A stretch of DNA of 64,000 nucleotides from Planotetraspora thailandica (GTDB lineage: Bacteria; Actinomycetota; Actinomycetes; Streptosporangiales; Streptosporangiaceae). Below, piece after piece: positions 15,671-24,713 of the stretch. Every line of letters begins with the position of its first letter. The first letter of the stretch is position 1. The notes below the pieces were generated by a model. The model did not search any database and was not told the origin of the DNA. It saw only the letters and a program-made list of their open reading frames with translations. The stretch is from the NCBI RefSeq assembly GCF_016863335.1, contig NZ_BOOR01000004.1:124001-188000 (forward strand), given 5' to 3'. A program made the position numbers and the translations under genes.

Positions 15671-15711
15671 TTGCCTTAATCATTCAGGCAGATACATAAT
15701 CGATTCAGGCG
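15671..15711 (+). promoter_or_regulatory. TetR operator embedded in promoter
   Basis: A near-perfect dyad TGCCTTAAT-C-ATTCAGGCA (15672-15690, 8 of 9 pairs) starts within the putative -35 TTGCCT (15671-15676) and fills the spacer up to the -10 (TACATAAT, 15693-15700). A further half-site, ATTCAGGC, follows at 15703-15710. Binding here would block RNA polymerase, consistent with autorepression by the TetR protein encoded next. Confidence 0.6.
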
Positions 15712-15726
15712 AGTGAAGGGAAGGAC

Positions 15727-16296
15727 ATGGCACGCGTAGGGTTGACCACCGAACGCCTGACCCGGGCGGGGGCGGAACTGGCGGACGAGGCCGGCTTCGA
15801 TCAGGTGACCGTCTCGGCGCTCGCCAGGCGGTTCGACGTCAAGGTCCAGAGCCTGTACTCCCACGTGAAGAGCTCCCAGGACCTCAAGACCAAGATCGCC
15901 CTGCTCGCCCTGGAAGAACTCGCCGACCGGGCCGCCGACGCCATGGCCGGGCGGGCCGACAAGGACGCGCTGACCGCCCTCGCGAACGTCTACCGCGACT
16001 ACGCCCGGGAACACCCCGGCCGCTACGCCGCAACCCAGTTCAGGCTCGACCCGGAGACGGCGGCCGCCAGCGCCGGCGGCAGGCATGCACAGATGACGCG
16101 GGCGATCCTGCGCGGCTACGACCTGACGGAGCCCGACCAGACGCACGCGGTCCGGCTGCTGGGCAGCGTCTTCCACGGTTACGTCAGCCTTGAGATGGGC
16201 GGCGGGTTCAGCCACAGTGCCCCCGACACACAGGAAACCTGGTCACGGGTCATGGACGCCCTCGACGCCCTGCTGCGCAACTGGCCCGCGTCCTGA
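15727..16296 (+). CDS. TetR/AcrR-family regulator
   Basis: The 189-residue protein has an N-terminal HTH (LADEAGFDQVTVSALARRFDVKVQSLYSHVKSSQDL, about residues 18-50). Its ligand domain is of the WHG/TetR_C_13 type (RLLGSVFHGYVSLEMGGGF). A strong AAGGGAAGG site precedes the ATG. The operator in its promoter suggests autorepression. The SGNH hydrolase gene starts 66 bp after the stop in the same direction and is the probable co-regulated target; no separate promoter was recognised in that gap. Confidence 0.92.
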   Translation: MARVGLTTERLTRAGAELADEAGFDQVTVSALARRFDVKVQSLYSHVKSSQDLKTKIALLALEELADRAADAMAGRADKDALTALANVYRDYAREHPGRYAATQFRLDPETAAASAGGRHAQMTRAILRGYDLTEPDQTHAVRLLGSVFHGYVSLEMGGGFSHSAPDTQETWSRVMDALDALLRNWPAS

Positions 16297-16362
16297 CCGG
16301 CCCCGCAGCGGCCTGACGTACCCGCGAATCCGAACAACCCCCGAATCGACAGGCTGAGAAGC

Positions 16363-17547
16363 ATGCACGACGAACCGAACTGGATCATCACGCCCATCAC
16401 CGCGGAACTCCTGCGCGGCGCCCTCGACCTGGAACGCACCGAACACGGTGTGCTGCCGCACCGGCTGCCCGCCTGGGCCCGCGCGCAGGTCGCCGACGGA
16501 CAACTGGCCATGGCGGAGTCCCAGCCCTCCGGCGTACGGCTAGCGTTCCGCACCCGGGCCACCGCCGTCGAACTGGACACGCTGCCCACCAAGCGCGTCT
16601 ACGTCGGCGCGCCGCCCCGCCCGGACGGCCTGTACGACCTGCTCGTCGACGGCCGCCCGGCCGGCCAGGCCTACGTGACCGGGGGAAACACTCTGACCAT
16701 CGACATGACCACCGGGGCCACCGAGCACCATCCCGGGCCGGTCGGCACCGTCCGTTTCACCGACCTGCCCGACGGGCTCAAAGATGTTGAAATCTGGCTG
16801 CCGTACAACGAGACCGCCGAACTCGTCGCCCTGCGCACCGACGCCCCCGTCGAGCCCGCCCCGGACCCGGGCCGCCGGATATGGCTGCACCACGGCAGTT
16901 CGATCAGCCACGGCTCCAACGCCGCGAGCCCCACCACCACCTGGCCCGCACTGGCCGCCGCCCTCGGCGGTGTGGAACTGATCAACCTCGGTTTCGGTGG
17001 CAGCGCCCTGCTCGACCCCTTCACGGCCCGCGCTCTGCGCGACACACCCGCCGACCTGATCAGCATCAAGATCGGCATCAACCTGGTCAACACCGATGTG
17101 ATGCGCCTGCGCGCCTTCACCCCTGCCGTCCACCGCTTCCTCGACACCATCCGCGAAGGCCACCCCACCACTCCGCTGCTGGTCGTCTCCCCCATCCTGT
17201 GCCCCATCCACGAAGACACGCCCGGCCCCACCGCCACGGACCTCACCGCCCTCAGCTCCGGGCGGCTGGTCTTCCGGGCCACCGGCGATCCCGCGGAGCG
17301 CGCGAGCGGGAAGCTGACCCTGGGCGTCATCCGGGACGAGCTGGCCCGGATTGTGGGACAGCGGGCGGCCGAGGATCCGAATCTGCACTACCTCGACGGT
17401 CGCGGCCTCTACGGCGACGCCGACTTCGCCGAGCTGCCGCTGCCCGACCAGCTTCATCCGGACGCCGACACCCACCGCCGCATCGGCGAGCGCTTCGCCA
17501 CGCTGGCCTTCACGGCCAACGGCCCCTTCACGGGCCGGGACGCCTGA
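16363..17547 (+). CDS. SGNH/GDSL-type hydrolase with N-terminal beta-sandwich
   Basis: The 394-residue protein has an N-terminal beta-rich domain (about 1-170) and a C-terminal SGNH esterase domain. Block I is WLHHGSSISHG (nucleophile Ser), the Gly block is NLGFGGSALLD, the Asn block is IKIGINLVN, and the last block is LPDQLHPD with the Asp-x-x-His pair. This layout resembles CE2-type acetyl esterases and lipase/acylhydrolases that act on O-acyl groups of carbohydrates or small esters. No signal peptide is present, so action is cytoplasmic. It follows the TetR gene in the same direction. Confidence 0.9.
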   Translation: MHDEPNWIITPITAELLRGALDLERTEHGVLPHRLPAWARAQVADGQLAMAESQPSGVRLAFRTRATAVELDTLPTKRVYVGAPPRPDGLYDLLVDGRPAGQAYVTGGNTLTIDMTTGATEHHPGPVGTVRFTDLPDGLKDVEIWLPYNETAELVALRTDAPVEPAPDPGRRIWLHHGSSISHGSNAASPTTTWPALAAALGGVELINLGFGGSALLDPFTARALRDTPADLISIKIGINLVNTDVMRLRAFTPAVHRFLDTIREGHPTTPLLVVSPILCPIHEDTPGPTATDLTALSSGRLVFRATGDPAERASGKLTLGVIRDELARIVGQRAAEDPNLHYLDGRGLYGDADFAELPLPDQLHPDADTHRRIGERFATLAFTANGPFTGRDA

Positions 17548-17550
17548 TAC

Positions 17551-17873
17551 CAGAAGGGGCAGGACCGAGCTGCGATCCCACGGAGGAGAGGATCTCGCCG
17601 GAGATCCAGCAGAGCGCCATCCGCATGTGTGCCCTTCGCGAGGGCTATCACATCCCCGAAGGCTTGTGGCCGAAGGGCGGATGGATCATCGACCTGGACG
17701 CGACCGGCCGCAACTTCCAGTTCCGCTTAGCTGCGGGCCTCCCTCCCTTCGGTCAGACGCAGTTTGGGTATGTGCGTCGCGGCCGGATCCGTCATCCCCT
17801 GTACGGGGACCGAACGCGTGTCGGGGGTCGCCGGCCTGGAGGTTGTCCTTTGACCTGCGGTTTCTTAGCCTGA
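17551..17873 (+). pseudogene. remnant of a large serine recombinase
   Basis: In the frame of 17580, the sequence reads TEERISPEIQQSAI, then DLDATGRNFQ, matching the N-terminal catalytic region of actinomycete large serine recombinases (RISPEIQ, DLDxxGRNF). It then continues directly into AAGLPPFGQTQFGYVRRGR, resembling the downstream recombinase-domain start (GLP..G...FGY). The roughly 100 residues normally between these blocks, including later active-site elements, are missing, and no start codon or C-terminus remains. This suggests an internal deletion in a decayed integrase, marking a former mobile element. The match is by motif memory only. Confidence 0.55.
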
Positions 17874-17877
17874 CCGG

Positions 17878-18081
17878 GTGGTGTTACGCATGGTCGGCCT
17901 GCACGGGTACGAGGTCGAAGCGATCAACCTCGACGGCCGACAGCGGCTGCGCGTCTCCCGGACGGTCGGCGACCGCCGCTACCTGATCGCGTACTGCCGC
18001 ACACCCGCGGAAGTGGCGGCCCACGTCGACCTGGCGGACCTGGTCGAGTTGACGGACTTCAGCGCCTATCGCCGCCTGTGA
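17878..18081 (+). CDS. small hypothetical protein (67 aa)
   Basis: This 67-residue soluble protein (GTG start) is rich in beta-strand-like alternation (LRVSRTVGDRRYLIAYC) and ends in an acidic helix (HVDLADLVEL). I recognise no named family. The codon pattern has high G/C at third positions, supporting expression as protein. It follows the decayed recombinase by 4 bp, so it may be a passenger of the same former element. A ribosome-binding site is not apparent, which leaves the start uncertain. Confidence 0.55.
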   Translation: MVLRMVGLHGYEVEAINLDGRQRLRVSRTVGDRRYLIAYCRTPAEVAAHVDLADLVELTDFSAYRRL

Positions 18082-18091
18082 CCAGTACAGA

Positions 18092-18907
18092 CTAGGCTCT
18101 CATGGCGCCCAACTTGGCCAGAGCCTCTTCGGAGGGACTGCCTGGCTCCGCTTGCATGGTGATAAGACGCTGGCCGGGGGCGCTGTCGACAGAGAACGCC
18201 TCCTGCCAGAGGATCAGGTCGCCGACAAGGGGGTGGCGAAACGGAATGGCGTCGCCGCGCCTGTAGCGCACGTCGTGGCGAGCCCACATCTGTTGAAAGT
18301 CTTCACTTTCCTCCGAGAGCTCCTCGACCAGCTCGAGAAGGGACGGATCCTCGTGGTCTGCCCCCACGACGGCACGTAGGTGCGCCACCACGCGATGGGC
18401 CTCCTGTTCCCAGGCCGTCCAGAACCCCTTGGCGGCCGGGTCGAGAAAAAGCATCCGCACAACGTTGTCCGTGTGCTCTAACCCCTCGAAGAGGGCGACC
18501 ATCAGCGCGTTTTGGGCCAGCACGTCCGTTCGACGGTTCAGCACGTGCGCCGGCCCATGGTCCCAGCTGTCCAGGAGCCGCAGGACATGCGGCGTGACCT
18601 GTTCGTCCTCGCCATCGACCCCACACCTGCGCGCCCGGGTACGGGCGAGCTGGTGAAGATACTCGGCGGCTTCGGCGTCAAGGTGAAACACGCGTGCCAG
18701 GGCGTCGAGCACCTGATCCGACGGGCGGCGTTCTCTGCCCTGCTCCAGCCTCGTGTAGTAGTTGACACTGACCCCCGCCAGCAAAGCCACATCATCGCGG
18801 CGCAAGCCCGGCGTGCGCCGGCGGTCGTGATCGCTTGGCAAGCCGACCTCATCGGGGGACACGAGCTGACGCCGAGCACGAAGGAACTCGGCAAGGGGGC
18901 TCCGCAT
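18092..18907 (-). CDS. XRE-family regulator with MmyB-like ligand-binding domain
   Basis: The 271-residue protein is the second of three of this type in the window. The HTH reads LRRDDVALLAGVSVNYYTRLEQGRERRPSD (about residues 36-66). The MmyB part contains NRRTDVLAQNALMVALF, FLDPAAKGFWTAWE and ELSEESEDFQQMWARHDV. Unlike the other two, no SDR or MFS target adjoins it. Its nearest neighbours are the recombinase remnant side and a 64-residue small gene. Its A/T content looks somewhat higher than that of the neighbours, which could mean separate acquisition. Regulatory target unknown. Confidence 0.9.
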   Translation of the reverse strand: MRSPLAEFLRARRQLVSPDEVGLPSDHDRRRTPGLRRDDVALLAGVSVNYYTRLEQGRERRPSDQVLDALARVFHLDAEAAEYLHQLARTRARRCGVDGEDEQVTPHVLRLLDSWDHGPAHVLNRRTDVLAQNALMVALFEGLEHTDNVVRMLFLDPAAKGFWTAWEQEAHRVVAHLRAVVGADHEDPSLLELVEELSEESEDFQQMWARHDVRYRRGDAIPFRHPLVGDLILWQEAFSVDSAPGQRLITMQAEPGSPSEEALAKLGAMRA

Positions 18908-19056
18908 GCCGGACAGAGTACGAAGCGCCAGGTCAAAGCCATGTAAAACGAGGGATGCTCATGAGCGGGCGCAATTACGTTCGTTCTTGACGGCACGGCC
19001 GATGGGCGGCCCGCCGCTACTTCACAGCGGCGTTGAGGAAAGCGAAATTGATTGCG

Positions 19057-19251
19057 TCAGGCCGCCGGGCTAACGGTGCCGGTCATGGCCCTTACACGCT
19101 GCGTGCGAATGAGGTCCTCCAGCTCGTCGACGGAAGGACCTCCTGGCCGGTGCGCTGCGATCGCAGCCTCGCGGACCGGAAGTGCGTCGCGCTCCGCCCG
19201 GGCGCGAGCGAGGATCTTGCCAGCCGCCGCAATCGCTTCGGCTTTCGTCAC
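19057..19251 (-). CDS. small conserved-looking hypothetical protein (64 aa)
   Basis: The GTG start at 19251 has a good GGGAGG site 5 bases upstream, which selects it over longer in-frame starts. The 64-residue product is alpha-helical and charged (EAIAAAGKILARARAERDALPVREAAIAAH), with a short C-terminal helix (SVDELEDLIRTQRV). No family is recognised. It is divergent from the RecD-like helicase gene, with about 58 bp between starts. Small helical proteins of this kind are often antitoxin-like or helicase-linked, but nothing here proves either. Confidence 0.6.
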   Translation of the reverse strand: MTKAEAIAAAGKILARARAERDALPVREAAIAAHRPGGPSVDELEDLIRTQRVRAMTGTVSPAA

Positions 19252-19309
19252 GTGGCCTCCCTCGCACCCTTGGTCTAGTCTCGCCCCAGGCCGAGGAGGG
19301 AGCACATTG

Positions 19310-21538
19310 GTGACCGGGGGCCAGGAAAAAGCTGTTACCAATTTGGACGCGGTCCTTGAACGCATCACCTACGCCAACGAGGAGACCGGCTACACGATCG
19401 CCCGCGTGGCCACCGAACGCTCCGGCACCGAGCTGCTGACCGTGGTCGGGCCCCTGCTCGGCGCGCAGGTCGGGGAGTCGTTGCGGCTGACCGGACGGTG
19501 GGGCTCCCACCCCCGGTACGGCAGGCAGTTCGAGGTGTGGTCCTACACCACCGTCCTGCCGGCCACGATCCAGGGCATCCAGCGTTACCTCGGATCGGGG
19601 CTGATCAAGGGCATCGGCCCGAAGATGGCCGAGCGCATCGTCGACCATTTCGGCACCGACACCCTCCGGGTGATCGAGGAGGAGCCGGGCAGGCTCGTTG
19701 AGGTGCCGGGGCTCGGCCCCAAGCGCACGAAGATGATCGGGGCCGCCTGGGAGGAGCAGAAGATCATCAAAGAGGTGATGATCTTCCTTCAGGGCGTCGG
19801 GGTCTCCACGTCGATCGCGGTGCGCATCTTCAAGCAGTACGGCGAGGAGTCCATCGAGGTCGTCCGCAAGGAGCCGTACCGGCTCGCCGACGACGTCTGG
19901 GGCATCGGGTTCAAGACCGCCGACACCATCGCGCAGGCCGTGGGCATCCCGCACGACAGCCCCGAGCGGGTGAAGGCCGGGCTGCGCTACACGCTGTCGC
20001 AGGCGGCCGACGACGGGCACTGCTATCTGCCCGCCCCCAACCTCGTGGCCGACGCGGTCAAGATCCTGGAGGTCACCCCCGACCTCACCGCGGCCTGCCT
20101 CGAGGAGCTCGTCGCCGAGGAGGGCGTGGTCAGGGAGGAGGTGCCCGCCGGGGACAGCACCGTCCCCGCCGTCTACCTCGTGCCCTTCCACCGGGCCGAG
20201 CTGTCGCTCGCCGGAACGCTTCGCGGGCTGCTCGCATCGAGCCACGACAGGCTCAAGGCGTTCGCCGACGTCGACTGGCCCACCGCGCTCGACTGGCTGC
20301 GCGGCGGGACCGGGTCAGAGCTCGCGCCCGAGCAGGCCCAGGCCGTACGGCTCGCGCTGACCGAGAAGGTGGCGGTGCTGACCGGCGGGCCGGGCTGTGG
20401 CAAGAGTTTCACCGTGCGCTCGATCGTCACCCTGGCCAGGGCCAAACGCGCCAAAGTGATCCTGGCCGCGCCCACCGGGCGCGCGGCCAAACGGCTCTCG
20501 GAGCTGACCGGCCACGAGGCCACCACCGTGCACCGGCTGCTGCAACTGCGGCCGGGCGGCGACGCCACCTTCGACCGCGACAACCCGCTCGACGCCGACC
20601 TGGTCGTCGTCGACGAGGCGTCCATGCTCGACCTGCTGCTGGCCAACAAGCTGGCCAAGGCGGTGGCGCCCGGCGCCCACCTGCTGTTCGTCGGCGACGT
20701 CGACCAGCTCCCGTCCGTGGGCGCGGGCGAGGTGCTGCGCGACCTGCTCGCCGCGCCGCAGATCCCCCGCGTACGGCTGACGCAGATCTTCCGCCAGGCC
20801 CAGGAGTCGGGAGTGGTGGTCAACGCCCACCGGGTCAACACCGGCCAGTCACCGCTGGTGCGCGACTTTCCGGACTTCTTCCTGTTCCCCTGCGAGGAGC
20901 CCGAGGAGATCGCCGCGCTCACCGTCGACGTGGTGGCCCGGCGAATCCCGGCCAAGTTCGGCCTGAACCCGCGGCGCGACGTGCAGGTTCTTGCCCCCAT
21001 GCACCGCGGGCCCGCGGGGGCGGGCGCGCTCAACATCGCTCTGCAGGAGGCGTTGACCCCTTCACGGGAGGGCATGCCCGAACGCCGTTACGGCGGGCGC
21101 GTCTTCCGCGTGGGCGATAAGGTCACCCAGCTGCGCAACAACTACGACAAGGGCGCGGCCGGGGTGTTCAACGGCACCGTCGGCGTGGTCACCGGCATGT
21201 CTTCCGAGGACAGCAAGCTGACCGTGCTCACCGATGAGGACGAGAGCGTCGACTACTCCTTCGACGAGCTGGACGAGCTGGCCCACGCCTACGCCGTCAG
21301 CATCCACCGCTCGCAGGGCAGCGAATATCCGGCCGTGGTGATCCCGCTGGCGACCAGCGCCTGGATGATGCTGCAGCGCAACCTGCTCTACACCGCCATC
21401 ACCCGCGCCAAGAAGCTCGTGGTCATCGTCGGATCACGCCGCGCGCTCGGCCAGGCCGTACGGACGAAGGGCGCGGGGCGCCGGCACACGGGCCTGACCC
21501 ACCGCCTGGACGGCCCGGCGCGTCCGGACGGTCACTGA
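19310..21538 (+). CDS. recD2: RecD2-like ATP-dependent DNA helicase
   Basis: About 742 residues with the RecD2 architecture. An N-terminal OB-like domain (ITYANEETGYTIARV) is followed by helix-hairpin-helix repeats (GLIKGIGPKMAERIVDHFG; VWGIGFKTADTIAQ). The SF1B motor has Walker A GGPGCGKS (about residue 358), Walker B VVVDEASMLD, motif III FVGDVDQLPSVG and motif VI-like SIHRSQGSEYPAVV. RecD2 is a 5'-3' helicase in DNA repair, acting without RecBC. The start is GTG 19310, or TTG 19307 just before it, both behind GAGGAGGG. The 3' end overlaps the convergent oxidoreductase by 7 bp. Confidence 0.93.
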   Translation: MTGGQEKAVTNLDAVLERITYANEETGYTIARVATERSGTELLTVVGPLLGAQVGESLRLTGRWGSHPRYGRQFEVWSYTTVLPATIQGIQRYLGSGLIKGIGPKMAERIVDHFGTDTLRVIEEEPGRLVEVPGLGPKRTKMIGAAWEEQKIIKEVMIFLQGVGVSTSIAVRIFKQYGEESIEVVRKEPYRLADDVWGIGFKTADTIAQAVGIPHDSPERVKAGLRYTLSQAADDGHCYLPAPNLVADAVKILEVTPDLTAACLEELVAEEGVVREEVPAGDSTVPAVYLVPFHRAELSLAGTLRGLLASSHDRLKAFADVDWPTALDWLRGGTGSELAPEQAQAVRLALTEKVAVLTGGPGCGKSFTVRSIVTLARAKRAKVILAAPTGRAAKRLSELTGHEATTVHRLLQLRPGGDATFDRDNPLDADLVVVDEASMLDLLLANKLAKAVAPGAHLLFVGDVDQLPSVGAGEVLRDLLAAPQIPRVRLTQIFRQAQESGVVVNAHRVNTGQSPLVRDFPDFFLFPCEEPEEIAALTVDVVARRIPAKFGLNPRRDVQVLAPMHRGPAGAGALNIALQEALTPSREGMPERRYGGRVFRVGDKVTQLRNNYDKGAAGVFNGTVGVVTGMSSEDSKLTVLTDEDESVDYSFDELDELAHAYAVSIHRSQGSEYPAVVIPLATSAWMMLQRNLLYTAITRAKKLVVIVGSRRALGQAVRTKGAGRRHTGLTHRLDGPARPDGH

Positions 21539-22650
21539 GACCGCGACGCCACCGCGACCAGGTCGCGATCCACGATCACCGCCACCTTGCCCAATACTCC
21601 GTTGCCGGCCTTCAGCGACTGCAGTCCTGTGTTGATCGCCTCGACGGTGCTGTCGATGGTCTGGCTGACATGCGGGACGACGAGTCCCTGCGTCGCCCAC
21701 TCCATCGCCAGGTCCATCCCGCGCTGGAGAAGGCCACGCGCCTCGCTGTCCAACGTGGCGGGTTCGGAGAAGTAACGCAGCAGATTGACGTTGACATGCC
21801 TGGCTCCGCGCTCGGCCAAGATGGCATCCACCGGGCTGTGCGTTTCGGCCAAACGTGTCGTCTTGCCGGGGCCGACACCAAGCACGATCCAACTGCCACC
21901 CCGCCGGACGGTCTTCGCGGTTTCGACAAAGCCTTGCTCGTTGTAGGTGGCGTCGAAGACAAGGTCGACGCCCCGGCCATTCGTCAGCTCTGCGATCTCG
22001 GCGGCGATGTCGTCACGCTTGTAGTCGAAGACGAAATGGGCGCCGGACTGCCGAGCCAGTGTGATCGACTGCGGCCTGCCGCCACTGCTGATGACCATTC
22101 GGGCCTTCAGGACACGTGCCGCCATCTGAACGGCCAGATGTCCGACACCGCCCCCACCGCCCGGGATGTAGATCGTGTGACCGGCCTGGACGGCCCCGTA
22201 AAAAGCCGTGAAAGCGGAGAGAAAGCACATTGGAAGCGCCGCCGCGTCACGGAAGCTCAGAGACGGCGGCTTGCGGACGGTGAGGAACTGGCGTGCGAGG
22301 GCGTAGGCGCCGCCGCGACCGCCCGTTGCGGCCCAGCCCCCGTCACCGTTCAAGTCGGCCATGGCGGCCACCGCGTCACCGACGGCTACGCGACTCACGT
22401 CATGACCCACGCCGACCACCACGCCGGCGAGGTCGAAACCGAGAACGACGGGGGGTGTCCGTCCCATGAAATTGAGGTCGGCCAGCTTGTACTCCAGTGG
22501 GTTGAGCGACGAAGCGGCGACGCGGATCAAAACCTGATCGGCCGCCGGCTGCGGGACGGGGACACGCACCGCCTCGAGCGGCAGCCCAGCTCGGTCTCTT
22601 GTGTAACCGACACCGAGAAACGTCTCGGGAGTCGTGTGGGCCTGCTTCAT
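21532..22650 (-). CDS. MDR-family (zinc-less) quinone-oxidoreductase-like dehydrogenase
   Basis: The 372-residue medium-chain dehydrogenase has a GroES-like N-terminal half (VLIRVAASSLNPLEYKL; GFDLAGVVVGVG) and a Rossmann half with GGGGGVGHLAVQMA. The structural and catalytic zinc Cys residues of alcohol dehydrogenases are absent, so it is in the quinone oxidoreductase/enoyl reductase group that uses NADPH. Substrate unknown. ATG 22650 is chosen because GGAAG lies 6 bases upstream; ATG 22662 is an alternative. The two-component regulator gene ends 83 bp upstream on the same strand, so read-through from it is possible. Confidence 0.9.
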   Translation of the reverse strand: MKQAHTTPETFLGVGYTRDRAGLPLEAVRVPVPQPAADQVLIRVAASSLNPLEYKLADLNFMGRTPPVVLGFDLAGVVVGVGHDVSRVAVGDAVAAMADLNGDGGWAATGGRGGAYALARQFLTVRKPPSLSFRDAAALPMCFLSAFTAFYGAVQAGHTIYIPGGGGGVGHLAVQMAARVLKARMVISSGGRPQSITLARQSGAHFVFDYKRDDIAAEIAELTNGRGVDLVFDATYNEQGFVETAKTVRRGGSWIVLGVGPGKTTRLAETHSPVDAILAERGARHVNVNLLRYFSEPATLDSEARGLLQRGMDLAMEWATQGLVVPHVSQTIDSTVEAINTGLQSLKAGNGVLGKVAVIVDRDLVAVASRSQ

Positions 22651-22732
22651 GTTTGCTTCCATCTGAATGATGTGCCCGGCCGCGACTACGCCTGCAGGAC
22701 GCGCGCCCACCAAGATGCGCCGATTTCTGCAC

Positions 22733-23383
22733 TCAGCCTTCTTGAAGGCCGGCCTGGTAGGCGATGATGACCAGCTGCACCCGGTCACGCGCGTCGAGCT
22801 TTGCGAGCAGCCGGGTCACATAGGTCTTGACGGTGGCGACGCTGATGACCAGATCGGCGGCGATCTCGGCGTTGGACATGCCGCGTGCGATGAGCGCCAG
22901 CACCTCACGTTCACGCGCGGTGACGCCGGCGAGATCGTGGCGGCGCGGAGCAGGCGCGGGCCGTTCCGCGAACTCCTCGATCAGGCGGCGGGTGATACTC
23001 GGCGCGATCAGGGCGTCCCCTGCGGCGACGACGCGGATCGCCGTGAGGATGTCGTCCAGCGCCATGTCCTTGAGGAGGAATCCGGATGCCCCCGCCCGGA
23101 GGGCGCCGTACACGTAGTCGTCGTCGTTGAACGTGGTCAGGACGAGAACGCGTGCCGTGCCTGAACCTGCGCCGATCAGCCGGGTGGCCTCGATGCCGTC
23201 CATGCCGGGCATGCGGATGTCCATCACCACGACGTCGGGGTGGAGGCTCTGGGCCAGCCGCACCGCTTCTGCGCCGGTTCCCGCCTCCCCGACGAGCTCG
23301 AGGTCGGGCGCGTCGGCGATGACCATCTGCAGAGCGGAGCGGACCAGCGGCTGATCGTCGGCGAGCACCACGCGGACGCTCAT
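22733..23383 (-). CDS. NarL/LuxR-family response regulator
   Basis: The 216-residue protein has a receiver domain (ADDQ; phospho-acceptor Asp in VVVMDIRMPGMDG; Lys in FLLKDMA). A LuxR HTH follows (VTAREREVLALIARGMSNAEIAADLVISVATVKTYV). The start overlaps the upstream sensor kinase stop by four bases, so the pair is translationally coupled. Its probable target is the divergent DUF1023/acyltransferase operon, whose promoter region adjoins the kinase gene, or its own promoter. The signal is unknown. Confidence 0.94.
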   Translation of the reverse strand: MSVRVVLADDQPLVRSALQMVIADAPDLELVGEAGTGAEAVRLAQSLHPDVVVMDIRMPGMDGIEATRLIGAGSGTARVLVLTTFNDDDYVYGALRAGASGFLLKDMALDDILTAIRVVAAGDALIAPSITRRLIEEFAERPAPAPRRHDLAGVTAREREVLALIARGMSNAEIAADLVISVATVKTYVTRLLAKLDARDRVQLVIIAYQAGLQEG

Positions 23384-24579
23384 CGCACACCTGCCGGCAC
23401 GGGCAGCCGGGCCGCCACGCGGAATCCGCCTTCGGGACGGGGCTCGGCACTGAGGGTCCCGTGCAGCAGCCCGACCCGCTCACGCATGCCGGCCAGGCCG
23501 AATCCGTCGTCTCCTGTGCCGCCGCGGCCGCTGTCGAGCACCTCGATGAACAGCTCGTCCTCCTCGTAGCCGATGGACACCTCGCAGGAGGCTGCGCCGG
23601 CATGGCGCACCACGTTGGTGATCGCCTCCTGGATGATGCGGTAGGCGGACATGTCGATGTCCGCGGGCAGCGCACGCCGTTCGCCGCGCCAGCGCACGTC
23701 GACGCGCACGCCGGCGTCCGTCGTCGCCGCGGCCAGCCGCTCGACGTCGGCCAGACCGAGCGCCGGCTGGAGAGGCGCGTCCTCGGGTGGCCGTCCCGGT
23801 TCAGGCTGACGGAGCGCCCCGAGCATCCTGCGCAGCCCCGACAACGTTTCGCGGCCGGCCGTCTCGATGTCTCCCAGCGCGTCACGTGCCCGTTCCGGCT
23901 GCGTGTCGATGACGCGCCGCGCGGCCCCGGCCTGGAGGGCGATGACGCCGATGCTGTGCGCGACCATGTCGTGCAGTTCGCGGGCGATCCTGAGCCGTTC
24001 GGCGGTGACCGCCTGGGCCGCGGCCGTGGCACGGAGTCCCTCGGCGTACTCGTGGGCCTGGCGCACCGAATTGCCGAGGAGCCAGGCGATGACGGCGGTC
24101 ATCGCCACGGCCAGTTCGGTGGAGATGCCCGCGGGCCAGCCGTAGGCCATCCGTGTGGCTATATAGCCGGCGAGGACGACGAGCGCCATCGTGATCGCGA
24201 CGACTCCGGTTCTGCGCGTTCGCGTGGACGCGATGAAGTACAGGGCGATGTCGACCGCCAGGTACTGGGGCAGCGGGATCTCCCCTGCGCCCAGGGTCGT
24301 GGTCGCGATGATCGCGGCGACGATCAACAAAGCCACCCCCGCCAACGGGCGGCGGGACAGCAGGCCGCCGGCCACCAGCACGATGACGGTGGAGAGCGCC
24401 AGGGCCGTCAGCCCGTCCAGCCGGTAGAACTGGGCCGCGGGATGCTCTGCCGGGACCCACTCACCCGGGAGCTTCGTCCGCGTGAGAAACGTGAAAACCA
24501 TGCCCGCACACCAGGTCAGTATCGTCCAGGCGCCGGGTGGCACTCGCTTGAACAGCGGCAGCGGTGGTGTGGCCTGCAT
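23380..24579 (-). CDS. sensor histidine kinase (HisKA_3 type)
   Basis: The 399-residue kinase has four or five N-terminal membrane segments (about residues 15-165) and a dimerisation/phospho-acceptor block RIARELHDMVAHSIGVIALQ, with the His in ELHD. Its HATPase domain contains YRIIQEAITNVVRHA and GFGLAGMRERV. This is the NarL-partner class of kinase (like DesK/LiaS), sensing at the membrane. ATG 24579 (MQATPPLPLF) precedes the first membrane segment; upstream codons look non-coding. It is transcribed with the response regulator and divergently from the DUF1023 gene. Confidence 0.93.
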   Translation of the reverse strand: MQATPPLPLFKRVPPGAWTILTWCAGMVFTFLTRTKLPGEWVPAEHPAAQFYRLDGLTALALSTVIVLVAGGLLSRRPLAGVALLIVAAIIATTTLGAGEIPLPQYLAVDIALYFIASTRTRRTGVVAITMALVVLAGYIATRMAYGWPAGISTELAVAMTAVIAWLLGNSVRQAHEYAEGLRATAAAQAVTAERLRIARELHDMVAHSIGVIALQAGAARRVIDTQPERARDALGDIETAGRETLSGLRRMLGALRQPEPGRPPEDAPLQPALGLADVERLAAATTDAGVRVDVRWRGERRALPADIDMSAYRIIQEAITNVVRHAGAASCEVSIGYEEDELFIEVLDSGRGGTGDDGFGLAGMRERVGLLHGTLSAEPRPEGGFRVAARLPVPAGVR

Positions 24580-24713
24580 GCGCCAGATCGTAAACGCGCA
24601 GGTGCCGCCCGGGCATCGGACCACGGTCGTACACCCGTGGTCCACCGGCGACGTCGCGAATGCCGCCGTCGGTCCGATGCGGCCAGGGGGCGGGCTGCGG
24701 GAGCGTCGACCGG

